NCBI RefSeq assembly: GCF_003589595.1
Contig: NW_020653726.1
Coordinates: forward strand, 18,815,872-18,879,871
Length of the DNA: 64,000 bases
DNA from: Hyposmocoma kahamanoa
Taxonomy: Eukaryota; Arthropoda; Insecta; Lepidoptera; Cosmopterigidae
Direction: 5' to 3'
Shown here: positions 1 to 9,784 of the stretch, one piece after another
Position numbering within the stretch: the stretch's first letter is position 1
How the letters are laid out: each line of letters begins with the position of its first letter
Notes under the pieces: generated by a model
Told to the model about the DNA's origin: nothing
The model's database searches: none
Seen by the model: only the letters and a program-made list of their open reading frames with translations
Position numbers and translations under genes: made by a program

Positions 1-550
1 GTTACACAATTGACCATAAAGTTCATTATGCTATGTACAGTATCGTAAGAAAAATTTGCTTCCATTCCGTTCCGCCGCAATATAAATGGAGCCTTATGGG
101 AAATGAACTTTTTCTAAATATATTCGGGGCCTTACCATGAACCCTTATTACGGTTCAGTATAGGTTCGTAACGACCTATACTGAAAAAGCGGGTTGGTGA
201 TATACGCTTCATATAGCGCTGTCTCACAACGATTTATTTCAGATCCTAAACTGAATAGTAATAAGAGTTAATAGTTCAGGCCCCAGCAGGTCGATTCAGA
301 ACCTTGCGATAACCCTGTGTCGATCGATTCGATTAGATATCGTACGGTTTCTTCTCATTTTTATTCACAATAACCGGATCGAACGTCAAACTGTCGTATT
401 CGAAACCGAACCGAAATGACGTCACACCCGTACGATTACTCGAACTTCTCCACCGGCAAAGACTACAAACGTTATTCAGAACACAGGCATCGAATGAAAG
501 TTACCGAACGTCCTATTGTTTACAAAACAAGAATGTAATATGGAAATCGT
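1..550. other. Unassigned DNA with one perfect hairpin
   Basis: No gene is recognised. It is richer in CpG than most of the window. The one clear structure is a perfect 12-bp inverted repeat, TTCAGTATAGGT at 154-165 and ACCTATACTGAA at 174-185, around an 8-nt loop. Confidence 0.6.
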
Positions 551-552
551 TT

Positions 553-720
553 ATTATTTTAAATAGATAGATAAACACTTTATTCACTGATATAACACAA
601 ATACAGATTTAGCATAAAAGAAAAAACAAAACATGATTGTCATAGCATTGAAACGGCGCTGACTCAGCATATGCCAAAGTTTCCTAAGGCGCTGGTTTTC
701 AGTCAGAACCAACGAGAGGG
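553..720 (-). mobile_element. LINE 3' end fragment with TAGA tail
   Basis: On the minus strand this reads as a non-coding LINE 3' end finishing in a short TAGATAGA-type tandem tail (556-566 on the plus strand). The body, with a segment matching a lepidopteran LINE 3' region I recall (around 655-705), has no open frame. A similar tail lies at 54195-54345. The family is assigned from memory and the 5' limit is uncertain. Confidence 0.45.
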
Positions 721-1894
721 ATTAAGTTATTAGAAAGCAAAAATATAACGACTATGAGTAAAGTTATACATTGACAATAATAATATACATAGTAAAGTGT
801 AAATAGTGCATCTAAAATAACCTGTTTGACATATAAGTGCATGAGCAAATGTGAATATAATTACAGCTGTAGGTGTAAGTTATGACTGTAAAGAGGATTT
901 AATGTTGTGTAATGTAATTAGTATTATAATATAATTATACACATAATAAGAATAGATCAAAGCAACAACAAAATTCGATTCTAGACAGACTACGTTAAAG
1001 AATAAAAACATACACAAATAAAGTCTGGGTTTTGTTTTGTCAATTTATTTGAATGCAAGACTAAGGGATTCCATCATTTTAGGCCTTTAAAGTTTTAAAA
1101 ATATATATAAAAGGATTTCATTTTTCTTATAACCTATATTCGCCGACAAACTCCGTAAACGTAGTTGGATAACGATATCGTATCCTAATCCGAATCGAAC
1201 GTCTAACTCGGAATGTTTTGAATAGCTCGGAAAGCGCCCTTCGATTCGAGAGCGATGTCCAATCGAGTGACTCGGTTAAGATATCGAAGAGTTCTGAATC
1301 GGGTCCAGGACTGAGAGTTTACCCTTGTTCTCCGTCCAAAACAATTACTATTGAATAAGTAACACTCGACAGAAAGCCAATGTCATGTATGAAGCTTTAT
1401 TCGCACATGCATCATGAGTCTTTTAATTTGGCGGAGTATTGTTTATTTGATTGTTATTCTTTCGGACGTATGTCAGATGGAAAACGAGAGCACAGGGCCT
1501 GAGTGGTGCCCAGGAGTAATATCCGTTGCCTTGGTACAGAGAATTTCCTAGTTTGAGTCGAGGTAATCGGTGTAGCAAGTCGAAAGTCAAGAATTTCCTC
1601 TTAAGGAAAGTGGTACAAGAGTCAGAAAAAGCAGGACAGTGGTTTTCATTTCGTTATTTTTAAATTAATTTATTTTGATATATAATGTAAATTTTCTCTA
1701 GCGCATTAAAGTGCACACTGTATCACAGATATGACGTCTTCTATATCACATAATACATTATATTTTTAACAAAAACAATGTTTTCCAGCTTTAATCCCAG
1801 CAAGAGAAAATGACGAACTCAAAGTCGTATACCTCTCTGTAAAGTGCAAGAGTGCATTAGCCCCAAGTGTAACGAACGGTAGAGGTCGTACTCC
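721..1894. other. Unassigned, no gene seen
   Basis: AT-rich DNA apart from 1140-1330, which has many CpG dinucleotides and several GAATCG/CGATTCGA words but no open frame of note. No repeat family is recognised. Confidence 0.5.
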
Positions 1895-1957
1895 GTCACG
1901 TGACTAAAAATGTGACTGAGCGTGACTTAACGTGACTCAACGTTACATCTTGAGTCA
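1895..1957. promoter_or_regulatory. Cluster of bZIP/E-box-like words in a 10-bp repeat
   Basis: The perfect palindrome GTCACGTGAC (1895-1904, containing the E-box CACGTG) is followed by a degenerate 10-bp repeat built on GTGACT-A-C (about 1901-1945). AP-1-type heptamers TGACTCA (1933-1939) and TGAGTCA (1951-1957) lie within and just after it. The words are plainly present. Regulatory function is inference, because the repeat could simply be tandem slippage and no gene start is seen nearby. Confidence 0.25.
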
Positions 1958-2159
1958 ATGAACTGCAATGTTCTGAGTACTTACGCCCTTCACAGTTATG
2001 TCGCTTTACTGGCGTCTTTATCGTTTTTACGTCTAAGTTGCTATATTGCAGTTGAAAACTAGTAATAGTTTCATTCATGGATGGTGATAAAATTTTATAA
2101 AGAAGAACAAAAACTTGTTTTTTTTTCAAAACAAAATAAAAATATATTACATTAAAAGA

Positions 2160-2375
2160 AATTTAGGGTAGCGTATCTTCTGCAAGGCCATATTAATAAC
2201 ACAATGATATTCCACATGGAAACCGTATAATGTTGACTCCAATTATAATTACATTTTTGATTACACAAGTTACGCGGACGGCGATGAGGGGACGACTGGT
2301 AGCGCGAGAGCGCGTACCAATACTAGACCTGAAAATTGATTATAATGCTAAATGTGTCCCTACAATATTCCTCCC
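2160..2375 (+). repeat. Direct repeat, left copy
   Basis: About 145 bp starting AATTTAGGGTA and ending near GCGGACGGCGATGAGGG recurs at 3243-3400 in the same orientation, about 1.08 kb away. The left copy has about 45 bp (roughly 2305-2350) that the right one lacks before both resume with TGTGTCCCTACA. It could be a dispersed repeat or the terminal repeat of a small element. There is no coding remnant between the copies. Confidence 0.6.
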
Positions 2376-3242
2376 CTACAACATTTTTGAAAATAAAATT
2401 CACACAAAACTTTTAAATTACAAAACAGAACCAAATTACATTAACAACAAACTGCTTTACAAATTTAAATAAGCAAATATCGATAACATGTTCCTAGATA
2501 CTCAAATTACATTTCATTTACAAAGTACAAAGTTATCGCTAGACTTTAACGTGATTCGTTGACTCGCAATGTGCTATGCTTCGATATGCAATCGTGCAAG
2601 ATAAATTCTGAAAACCGTAGCTTCTGTACACATGTAGCGAAGTTGATGGTAATGATTTTGTCGCCTGTTCATCGGCCCAGTAACGTAAAGTATAAGTGTA
2701 AGTATAAGTATCCTCCCGAGAGAGCATTTTGGAGTAGGTGCTGCCATTCATCTCCAGCTTCTTGTCGAGGGTCACGTTACTTTCTCTTGGTTATAGTTCA
2801 CAGTCCGCGTTATAGTTCCTTCTCCTTGTAGCAGTGCTCCCATCGACGCAAGAAGGAGAATCCTCGAAACATCGTACCGTCGCCGACGATGTCCATGTGT
2901 CGATGCGCCGATGTGCGTGAAAGTGATACCCTTGTTGCATCCCGTCTGCCGTCGACCATCGGTTGCATAATTTCTTCACGCGATGGACTCTTTTATATAT
3001 CCTGGGCTGTACTTACAGGAAACTAGACACGCCGAATTTTTCACTTTGTTACATTACATTTATATCACTGATTTTTTCCAAAATAGCCTTAAAAATCTAA
3101 TATAATCGCGTAGTAAAATAATTTTGCCAAATATTGTCCGCATCTTCGCCGTTGTTAGCTTCGTCGTCCTATTTTGCGCGACTTATTCTGAATTCCAGAA
3201 ATTTCATAATGAAGGTTGTGTAGTTCAAATGTCGGTGGTCAC
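2376..3242. other. Unassigned DNA between direct repeats
   Basis: No reverse transcriptase or transposase remnant is visible. A short AGTATAAGT-type tandem is present at about 2690-2712. Open frames of 62-90 codons here show no recognisable motif. Confidence 0.5.
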
Positions 3243-3400
3243 CAATTTAGGGTATTTTGTATCTTCTGCAAGACGCTATTAGTAACAAAATGATATTTAA
3301 CGTAGAAACCGTATTATTTTGACTCCAATTCTAATTACATTTTTTATTACACAAGTTATGCGGACGGCGATGAGGGAACGACCTGTGTCCCTACAGAAAT
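3243..3400 (+). repeat. Direct repeat, right copy
   Basis: Diverged copy of 2160-2375, with shared words TATCTTCTGCAAG, GACTCCAATT and GCGGACGGCGATGAGGG. It ends with TGTGTCCCTACAG at about 3381-3393. Confidence 0.6.
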
Positions 3401-3716
3401 AATATTAAATTAAAGAAATATAATATCTATTCAAACCAACAATAATAATATTTAAAATGTTTATTACATTATACATAATAACTAACAACCAATATACATA
3501 AGCAAATGTTTCATCAAACAGTACAAGAGTATTGTTTGACGAAAAATGCCGTGAACCCTTTTTTCCGTTGTTTCACATTTTCATATGTTAGTAGTTTCTG
3601 TATCTTGTAACGTTCCCTTCTTCTCTGTCCATATACATTTTTATATTTAGGTAAATTGTAAGTCGGTTAGTACGATAAACTGCGCAAATTAGTAGGTTTC
3701 TTTTTTGCTCTAGTAC

Positions 3717-3980
3717 ACGTCGATACCTCCAATGAACACTACGCCATCTTTATTTTTTGGTCATCTTCTGTTATTTTTGTAAACAGCCATATTTATTTGC
3801 CTTAGTAAGTATGGCTGCTTAATATAAATATAATCTTAATTGTGCTCCCCGAATTTTGTGAAAATAAGAAACAAGAACAAAAAGAAAACGAATTTTGTAA
3901 AAAAAGAAATAAAAAACAAAATAAAAACAGAGCAGGTCCAAAAATTAAGTTGGCTTAGTGTTCATTGAAGGTATCGACGT
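3717..3980. mobile_element. MITE-like element with ~43-bp inverted ends
   Basis: The left end (3717-3760) and right end (3938-3980) are imperfect inverted repeats of about 43 bp, sharing CGTCGATACC, AATGAACACTA and a T-rich TTTTTGG word. The 177-bp interior is AT-rich and non-coding. A second, truncated copy lies at 60576-60665 and shares both the end and the interior TATGGCTGTTTAC word. This fits a non-autonomous DNA transposon. No clear target-site duplication was found, so the superfamily is open. Confidence 0.7.
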
Positions 3981-4518
3981 ATTGGTATAAAATATAGTTA
4001 ATATTCTTCTTTTATTAAATATACTTCAAACTTTACAGTGACCATATAATGTTAATTTTAGCAGGTACAATTGTTATGAGTAATGTTGTTTGTAAGTTGT
4101 GTACATCTTCCAAGTACTTTAAAGGTACTTTCGTAGCTGCTTAACCCATATGTGATTACCGAGTCCGCCAATGCCAAGTGCATGGTTCTTAATCTCTTGT
4201 ACAGAAGCTTATAATGAGGAATAGAGAATTTAGGCAATTAAACTCTTAATTTATCACAGATAAATTTTGGTCTCGCCAATAACTAAAGTCAAAAATCCCC
4301 TGCAACAGTAAATTTTGCTAAATAAATAGCCAGACATCTCAACTAATAAATAATTATGTAGCCACATTAAATAGTACCTACAGTATAATCCATTTAATTA
4401 AGTAGCCATTAGCATTTACTTTGTTTCTTGTTTTAATTCTTTTGGAACTGGATTTTGTCTAATTAGTGTTGGCGCATAACTAAAAAGTCACAAACCAACA
4501 AAGAGAGGTTAATTTAAA
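3981..4518. other. Unassigned, nothing seen
   Basis: AT-rich DNA without a recognisable repeat, RNA gene or open frame. Confidence 0.5.
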
Positions 4519-4728
4519 CTGCCTCCGTGGCCGAACGGTTACCATTCTGGACTACCACACAGAGGTCCCGGGTTCAATTCCCGGGCCGGGTGCAATATTT
4601 TTATGGCCTACATTTATTTCTCTCATGAGTTTGGATACAATTTGTGGTTGCCTATGTGTGTGTCTATGGCACCCGCGATGCTGGGTTTCCCTAGTGAGGG
4701 GCAATGAGTGTGTGCGTTGTTAAAAAAA
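4519..4728 (+). mobile_element. tRNA-derived SINE, type A, full length
   Basis: The head has polymerase III promoter words: box A-like GTGGCCGAACGG (4528-4539) and box B-like GGGTTCAATTC (4570-4580). The body carries TTTATTTCTCTCATGAG and GTGTGTCTATGGCACCCGC, and it ends TGTGTGCGTTGTT before an A run. The sequence flanking the T arm does not pair as an acceptor stem, so it is not a working tRNA gene. Other copies lie at 8010, 12058, 15151, 20400, 26470 and 55020. Confidence 0.85.
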
Positions 4729-5144
4729 GTCCTAGCGAGGATTAAAGGGAATAGCATCCAAATTAAAATTTTACCAAGAAAGCAAAAAAAAAAACATTAG
4801 ATTCGTCTTTTCGTAATTACAACAAACATCAACCAAGGTGACGTCAACAATGACCGCGCAAATTAATCAATCATATCAATCAAACAATCACTTAGCTTAT
4901 ATGTTTTCGTATGTAAACTTTATATAATAAATTTATCCTTGTAATTACTGAGTATGTTACATTCAATTTTATTACAAACCCAGGAGCCAACTTTCCTTTC
5001 AATTATTAAAAGGTTACTGGGAAGAAACCCCTTTACAATAAAATGAACTCGACGTTGTACACTAACGCTTTAAATTCATTTTTGTACAAATAAAGTGTTT
5101 ACATACATACATTATGTGATAATATACAAAATTCATAAAGCATT
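4729..5144. other. Unassigned, nothing seen
   Basis: AT-rich flank between two SINEs, with no gene or repeat recognised. Confidence 0.5.
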
Positions 5145-5412
5145 TCATCATCATCAACCTATTTGTACGTCTCACGGGTCTAATTTCAGACTAGGGTTTA
5201 GGTCATAGTCCGCCACGCTGGTTCGTAGCGGGTTAGGCACTTCACACTTTTTCCGCGTGTTGTGAACCTTCTTCGACGTGCTTTTTCGATGTCTTCCTTC
5301 ACCGAAAAGCTTCTTTTATGTATCAATTGAATTTCGCACATAAATTCCAAAAAACTCAGAGGTACGAGACAGAAGTGGAACCTAGGGCTTCTGCTTGAGA
5401 AGCGGTATTAAG
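5145..5412 (-). mobile_element. tRNA-derived SINE, type C (RTE-like tail)
   Basis: On the plus strand it starts with the CATCATCATCA tail, followed by CATAGTCCGCCACGCTGG, a TTCACCGAAAAGCTT word, GAATTTCGCACATAAATTCC, then a degraded tRNA-like region (GTGGAACCTAGGG, CTGCTTGAGAAGCGG). The sense strand is therefore minus, with a tRNA-like 5' head and a GAT-repeat 3' tail. The box A end is missing. I recognise this as a common lepidopteran SINE type. Confidence 0.75.
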
Positions 5413-5519
5413 CATCATAAAATTATAAAATGAAATTAATTGTTTAGTTAGGCTAAATACTGATTACTCTGATTTAAATTTTCACGATTTTCACACATTA
5501 TTTGATTTTTAATTCGGTA

Positions 5520-5665
5520 CTTAATTACTTATAAACCACATTTTAATTACCTCGACGTTTCGGACGTATTGCAACGTCTATGGTCTCTAAGAGACTGAAG
5601 AGGCGGAATCCCTATTTTTCATTATATTTCATCAATCTGGGAATTACTTGACGTCATTTTTTAGA
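5520..5665. repeat. Fragment with CTCGACGTTTCGG motif
   Basis: It contains ACCTCGACGTTTCGGACGT followed by the imperfect hairpin GACGTATTGCAACGTC. Sequences of this kind recur in lepidopteran genomes as parts of larger elements. Only one copy occurs here, so the family is not assigned. Confidence 0.35.
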
Positions 5666-6090
5666 TTTTTCTGGCTTGTTATTGGTTGTTTCTTTGTTAT
5701 GTGTTGTTTCTTCGTATATATTAAAAAAACAGCCCGAAACTTGCTACGTAAAAATCCAACTGGAAATACTCATAACCTCTCAACAAATTACTGCAAAAAA
5801 CATGATTGCGTTTGAATCGTAAAAAAAGTTGAGTGACTCTAGAAAGGAGAAAACGGCTATAAATTTCCCCCGGTGACGTTCCTTGGGACTGGCGCAAATG
5901 GAGATGAACCGTATTAGTTACAATATCGAATTATAATTCGTTATAATTCGAGTTCGCGAAATTTTGGTACAGTGTTTTAATATGCATAGAATGTTATACA
6001 GCAAATGTTAAGGATATACGAGTACAACAGTTATTTTAGATAGGAAACTACCGTGAGACTCAGACATATTAATTAAACTAATGGATGGAA
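5666..6090. other. Unassigned, nothing seen
   Basis: No repeat or coding sequence recognised, apart from a short TTATAATTCG duplication at 5931-5949. Confidence 0.5.
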
Positions 6091-6165
6091 GTAATGCTCA
6101 CGTTACTGTTTGGCGGCAGATATAGCTAAGTATTTCCCTGGTCTAGCTTCTTTCACAAGGAGTTA
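6091..6165 (-). mobile_element. Bm1-like SINE, 5' fragment
   Basis: Reading on the minus strand, it keeps the 5' part of the Bm1-like family: CTCCTTGTGAAAG, a diverged GGAAATACT word, GCCGCCAAACAGTAACGTGA. The 3' two-thirds are absent. Confidence 0.6.
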
Positions 6166-6184
6166 AAAAAAATTTATCGAAGGC

Positions 6185-6250
6185 CGTGTTCAGAAGACTG
6201 GCAATGATTCCTCTTTGGATAACTAAACTTGTTCTTTGCCAATAGTAACT
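6185..6250 (+). repeat. Small repeat sharing a word with 20985-21020
   Basis: CTTTGGATAACTAAACTTGTTCTTTG matches 20991-21016 with few changes, within similar flanks. It is an unidentified dispersed repeat, and no ends can be drawn. Confidence 0.4.
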
Positions 6251-6261
6251 ACCAGACTTTT

Positions 6262-6734
6262 AGTCACCGGAGTCTTCGACGGGACAACAACCTGAATTGT
6301 ATATTAGATTATTCATTCAAATGACATTGTATTTATGTCAACTGCTCATAACGGTAACATCACTAAGCCGTTCTCTGAACAGATTAGTATAGCATTTACA
6401 CAGAATATTTTAATTATTCGAATAATTATTCGAGTATCCCCACTCTAAGTGAAAGTGACTTTTGCCGGGCACTGAACCTGTGTCCACCACGTTGACAGCC
6501 CTAAGCTCTTTTGTTAACGGATTAGCGATGTCAGTTCACTGGCAATTTTCTCGTGAAGCTAACTTTGGGTTCGTGTTTTCATCAAGTCTGTCATTATGGC
6601 TGTGTAGTAGAGTAACAATTTGGTTTTCAACGTTAATAGAGTTGCCGTAAAAGATGGTAAAGACAAGCTTATGATTGTGATAGTGCAGGTATTACAAAAA
6701 AGTATTAAATCGCACTTTTCCGGAAATTCGTTTT
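6262..6734. other. Unassigned, nothing seen
   Basis: It includes ATAATTATTCGAATAATTAT-like short palindromes around 6410-6432. A 62-codon frame at 6462-6650 has no recognisable motif. Confidence 0.5.
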
Positions 6735-6966
6735 AAAAATTCTACCATCTAACACCACATACCTACATTGCTGTGATCCCAAAGTAAGTAACTAAAGTAT
6801 TTGTGTTATGGAAATCGGAAACAACGACGGTACCAAAAACATACGAACCCGGGACAATATAGAAAAGTAAATTTCTACATTGACCCGGCCGGGGATCGAA
6901 CCCGGGACCTCAGAGATGGCGACACCATGAAAACCGGCGTGCAAGCCACTCGACCACGGAGGTCGT
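6735..6966 (-). mobile_element. tRNA-derived SINE, type D
   Basis: On the minus strand, box A-like CGTGGTCGAGTGGCTTGC and box B-like GGGTTCGATCC words (about 6895-6960) are followed by a body with GTCAATGTAGAAATT, a short gap, CGTCGTTGTTTCCGATTTCC and TACTTTGGGATCACAGCAAT. Head and body order match a widespread lepidopteran SINE I recall. It differs from type A in both the anticodon region and the body. This is the only copy here. Confidence 0.75.
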
Positions 6967-7016
6967 CAACTTTTCGAGTAGATAACTTTTTTATGCTTAA
7001 ATAGGATAGTTACACT

Positions 7017-7302
7017 CATTGACTTACAATTATATGGACGTCGGGTCCGCGCTAAAAAGTGTCCGAAGTTATAGGGCGTTAAAATCGTATACAGAACGTC
7101 ATTCACGCTTTAGTCTTCGTTTGTTCGACTGACAGCGAAGCAAGCAAAATTAGACAGTACTGCGATGACATTACAATTTAAATTCAACGTTTTAGCTTTT
7201 TCATATTTCTTTACATGTCACTACGTTTGAATAGGTTGACTTGGGACATTTTTTTCGTGGTTTTTGTATTAGACTCGTCGTCCATTTATTTGTAAGTCAA
7301 TG
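7017..7302 (+). mobile_element. hAT-type MITE, copy 1
   Basis: A 286-bp element with inverted ends of about 30 bp starting CATTGACTTACAA. It is flanked by 8-bp near-identical sequences, GTTACACT (7009-7016) and GTTATACT (7303-7310). The 8-bp duplication and the CA--G terminus are the known signature of hAT transposons. The interior is non-coding, so it depends on a transposase from elsewhere. Copy 2 at 13385-13670 is the same length, with 9 substitutions and no indel by hand alignment (about 97 per cent). Confidence 0.9.
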
Positions 7303-7537
7303 GTTATACTTCACAATTTTCATTTTAAATTTCATATATTTCGTATTTATTTTATGACTGGCATATGATAAAATGGCGTTAGACTTATCACATGTAGCTT
7401 TTTTATACAAAGTGTCCAAAATACCTCTCAAAAGCTAATGAATGATGAATAACGTCGTTACAAAACGTGATTGTCAGAGAATGTTCAGAGCTCTTGGAAA
7501 ACATCTAAAGTTCCTGCCCTGCATTGAGTTCTTTTTA
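7303..7537. other. Unassigned
   Basis: No feature recognised. Confidence 0.5.
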
Positions 7538-7590
7538 GAAGAGACCCGTGTCTAGAAGTGGAAAGTACAATGAGTTGATGATGATAATTA
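7538..7590 (+). mobile_element. SINE-C 3' tail fragment
   Basis: GAAGAGACCCGTGTCTAGAAG leads to a GATGATGAT-type end (7577-7588), the usual 3' tail of the type C SINE or of the RTE LINEs it resembles. Nothing upstream can be assigned. Confidence 0.45.
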
Positions 7591-7744
7591 AGAACTAAAA
7601 TAGGATCAAAAACGTTTGCGTGGATCTCGCCCGCAGTACTGTCATCTCGATTCATCACATAGATTGATTCATCTGCCGCTGCTCATAGAAATCAAGTGAC
7701 GTGTGCAGGCGGCTAGTGCGCTCTGCAGTTTGGAGTAAATTTCA

Positions 7745-7975
7745 TTTTTCATTTTCATTCTTCAGCCGCTACTATCCCACAGCAGGGCAAAGGCCTCCAT
7801 CTCTTTCTCCGCTCATCGCGATTTAATGCTGCTACAAGCCATGATCTCATATAACCATCTGATTCGTCACGCCATCTCCTTCTGAGTCTTCCACGTCTCC
7901 GTCTTGCATTTGATGGGATACACTCCGTCATGGTCTCTGCTGTGCTATTCCATTTTAAGCTAGCGGCTTTCAAAG
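7745..7975 (-). mobile_element. RTE-like LINE, C-terminal pol fragment
   Basis: The minus strand keeps a 72-codon frame containing RRRRGRLRRRWRDESDGYM, then ALNRDERRKRW and a stop. This matches the end of RTE-type endonuclease/reverse-transcriptase proteins, where an arginine-rich GR(P)-RRW-DD block is followed by ARDR-W and a short terminus. The block lies downstream of the reverse-transcriptase domain. The rest of the protein is missing, consistent with 5' truncation during target-primed insertion. A type A SINE fragment abuts on the right. Confidence 0.65.
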
Positions 7976-8009
7976 ATTTGTGTTTTGGAGCACCGTATAT
8001 TGTTCCGCA

Positions 8010-8141
8010 GTCTGCTTCGATTCCCGGTCGGGAAATATTTGTACGTTTATTAATCTCATGAGTTTGGGTTTAATTTGAGGTTGTTTGTCCATAGTATCCG
8101 TGACACGGGATTTCACTAGTGCGAGGCTACAAGGATGTGCA
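8010..8141 (+). mobile_element. SINE type A, 5'-truncated
   Basis: It starts within box B (TTCGATTCCCGGTCGGG, 8017-8033), then ATCTCATGAGTTTGGG and CCATAGTATCCGTGACACGG, and ends near GGATGTGCAT plus an A run. The tRNA 5' half is lost. Confidence 0.75.
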
Positions 8142-8481
8142 TAAAAAAAGTTACGCTCAAATATTTTACATGCCAATTTTCCGTGAAAATCATTAATAAC
8201 ACCAACCTCTAAAGCCTTCTGAAATTCGACGTCGAACCTCAATTCAATTAAGCATAACACAAACAAACTATCAAAGTGGTTATTATAATTAATAAACTTT
8301 GACAATAAATCCTGCAGAGCTGTGATAATTAGTTACTTTGCAAATTAAACTTCCCAAGTTTTGCCCTCGATGTTATGGTGAAATGGTACATAGTTAGATA
8401 ATGACATATGAACACTCCCGCACATTTCTACATAAGTTTTGTGACCCGGAGCTACCAAGTCTTAGGAAATACGAGCAGGGC
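8142..8481. other. Unassigned
   Basis: A 111-codon minus frame (7970-8305) crosses the SINE fragment and has no recognisable domain, so it is taken as chance. Confidence 0.5.
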
Positions 8482-8518
8482 ACAATAACCTGTGCAAGCA
8501 AGCTTGCACAGGGTTGTT
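8482..8518. repeat. Inverted repeat (hairpin)
   Basis: Arms ACAATAACCTGTGCAAGC (8482-8499) and GCTTGCACAGGGTTGTT (8502-8518) pair with one mismatch around a 2-nt spacer. No terminator or gene context applies. Confidence 0.7.
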
Positions 8519-8584
8519 AACAGTCATGTCCTGGCCCCAAATGAGCTGTTTACATAGACTTAACCCAGTTCTTAGTTCTTAGTT

Positions 8585-8830
8585 CACACTTAGGCCTTGG
8601 GTGAGCTGCCCTGGGTGCACGTACAGCGCTCTCCCTATTGTCCAGATAGGTGTTGGAGCTGTTGGCACGCTCGTATCTCATTGCGCATTGTTGCTATCGC
8701 TAAGCCGTTAACTTTAAGCCTGCTACCAAATCTCCTCTTTGGTAGCGGCTGCAGGCAAGCTCACCTCTCGACCCGGCCAAAGCGTGTCTCGAGTTCCTAG
8801 AAACCTACGCGGCTGGAAAGACCGGAGGAT
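8585..8830. other. GC-richer block of unknown origin
   Basis: This block is visibly richer in G and C than its neighbours. Frames of 67-68 codons exist on both strands, with no motif I can name. It may be a decayed element or a transferred exon fragment. I make no functional claim. Confidence 0.35.
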
Positions 8831-9235
8831 ATCTAGCTCGTCCTCTTTACACTTGATTACATATGAACGTACTTGTATGTAGACTTTGACTTGACCTGGT
8901 ACGCTCATCGCAATTGGAATAAATTTCATGGAATTTTAAGTAAACTTGTAACGGCACCCGCCGTCTTTCACCAGCTGCTGTCTGTCGCTGTTGCAACGTT
9001 CAGAATACTGCCTTACATATTTTTTACTTATTTATTTATAATCAGGTTACATAAACTCGTTAATACATATGTTATTCACTAATATACATACTATTATAAG
9101 AAAACATAATTAATACTGATGTTGACTTGGTTTTTCACACGTTTTTCATTTTCGCATTTAATTTTTCTCTGTACAAATATAGACTAAATTATAGTCATTT
9201 GTGCCTTTTTGGAATTATTTAAAATGTGCAGCTTT

Positions 9236-9360
9236 CGAATTTTCCTATGTGCATATTCTGCAACAACATTGTTTTTAATTTTTAACGACTTTTTTGCCGT
9301 AGCGCCATCTGTGAAAAGTATATGAAAGTTTTTTTTACCCAACTGAATATCATGACAATA
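9236..9360 (-). mobile_element. Composite unit B, left segment only
   Basis: It matches the non-tRNA left segment of the composite repeats at 12484-12655 and 29414-29585: CGAATTTTCCTATGTGC, CGTAGCGCCATCTGTGA, a spacer and ATGAAAG. No tRNA-like core is next to it. Confidence 0.55.
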
Positions 9361-9520
9361 AAACACCCCGATATTTAATAAATATTAATATTATAATATT
9401 TCTTTTTGTAAAATTTTAATTAAAAAAAAAGGTCAAAAAATTGTGCCAAGAGCAATATAGGATGTACAATCTTGGACTCGAATGAAAACCAACTTAATTA
9501 TTACAGCCTACATGTAAAAC

Positions 9521-9784
9521 TTGTTTAATTACATCGGAACGGGTATTGGATGCTCAATCGGTGGCACTACAGTCAATAATATAAGTTACGCGGATGATAC
9601 GGTGCTGCTGTGCTCTTCCATCAGTGCGCTCGTTAGGCTGTTAAAATTTTGTGAGGATTACGCGGTGACACATGGCTTAAGGTACAATACTAATAAAAGT
9701 GACTTGTTAGTTATTGTTGTAACGGGACAACTTCGTATGAGCAAAACGGGAAGAGTGTTATTTTAATTTATGTGAAGTTAACTG
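9521..9784 (+). mobile_element. LINE reverse transcriptase fragment with YADD
   Basis: An 81-codon frame carries the non-LTR reverse-transcriptase catalytic block: GCSIGGTTVNNISYADD (residues 10-26), followed by an LL-FCEDYA---GL-YN--KSD stretch. The YADD aspartates bind the catalytic metals. The upstream palm and fingers, the endonuclease and any start codon of its own are missing, so the listed methionine is only the first in frame. The C-terminal part of the same kind of protein resumes at about 10215, suggesting that 9785-10210 was inserted into this LINE or replaced part of it. Confidence 0.8.

Noticed and set aside
2160..3400. LTR retrotransposon
   Set aside because: Direct repeats exist, but there is no gag or pol remnant and no TG...CA ends, so only a direct-repeat call is made.
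4519..4600. Functional tRNA gene
   Set aside because: Box A and box B are present, but the acceptor stem cannot pair and the same sequence recurs with a common body: it is a SINE head.
5520..5600. Hammerhead ribozyme of a Penelope-like element
   Set aside because: CGAAACGTCGAGG and a GACGT hairpin are present on the minus strand, but the conserved CTGANGA part is missing.
7970..8305. 111-codon minus-strand gene
   Set aside because: It overlaps a type A SINE fragment and has no recognisable domain.
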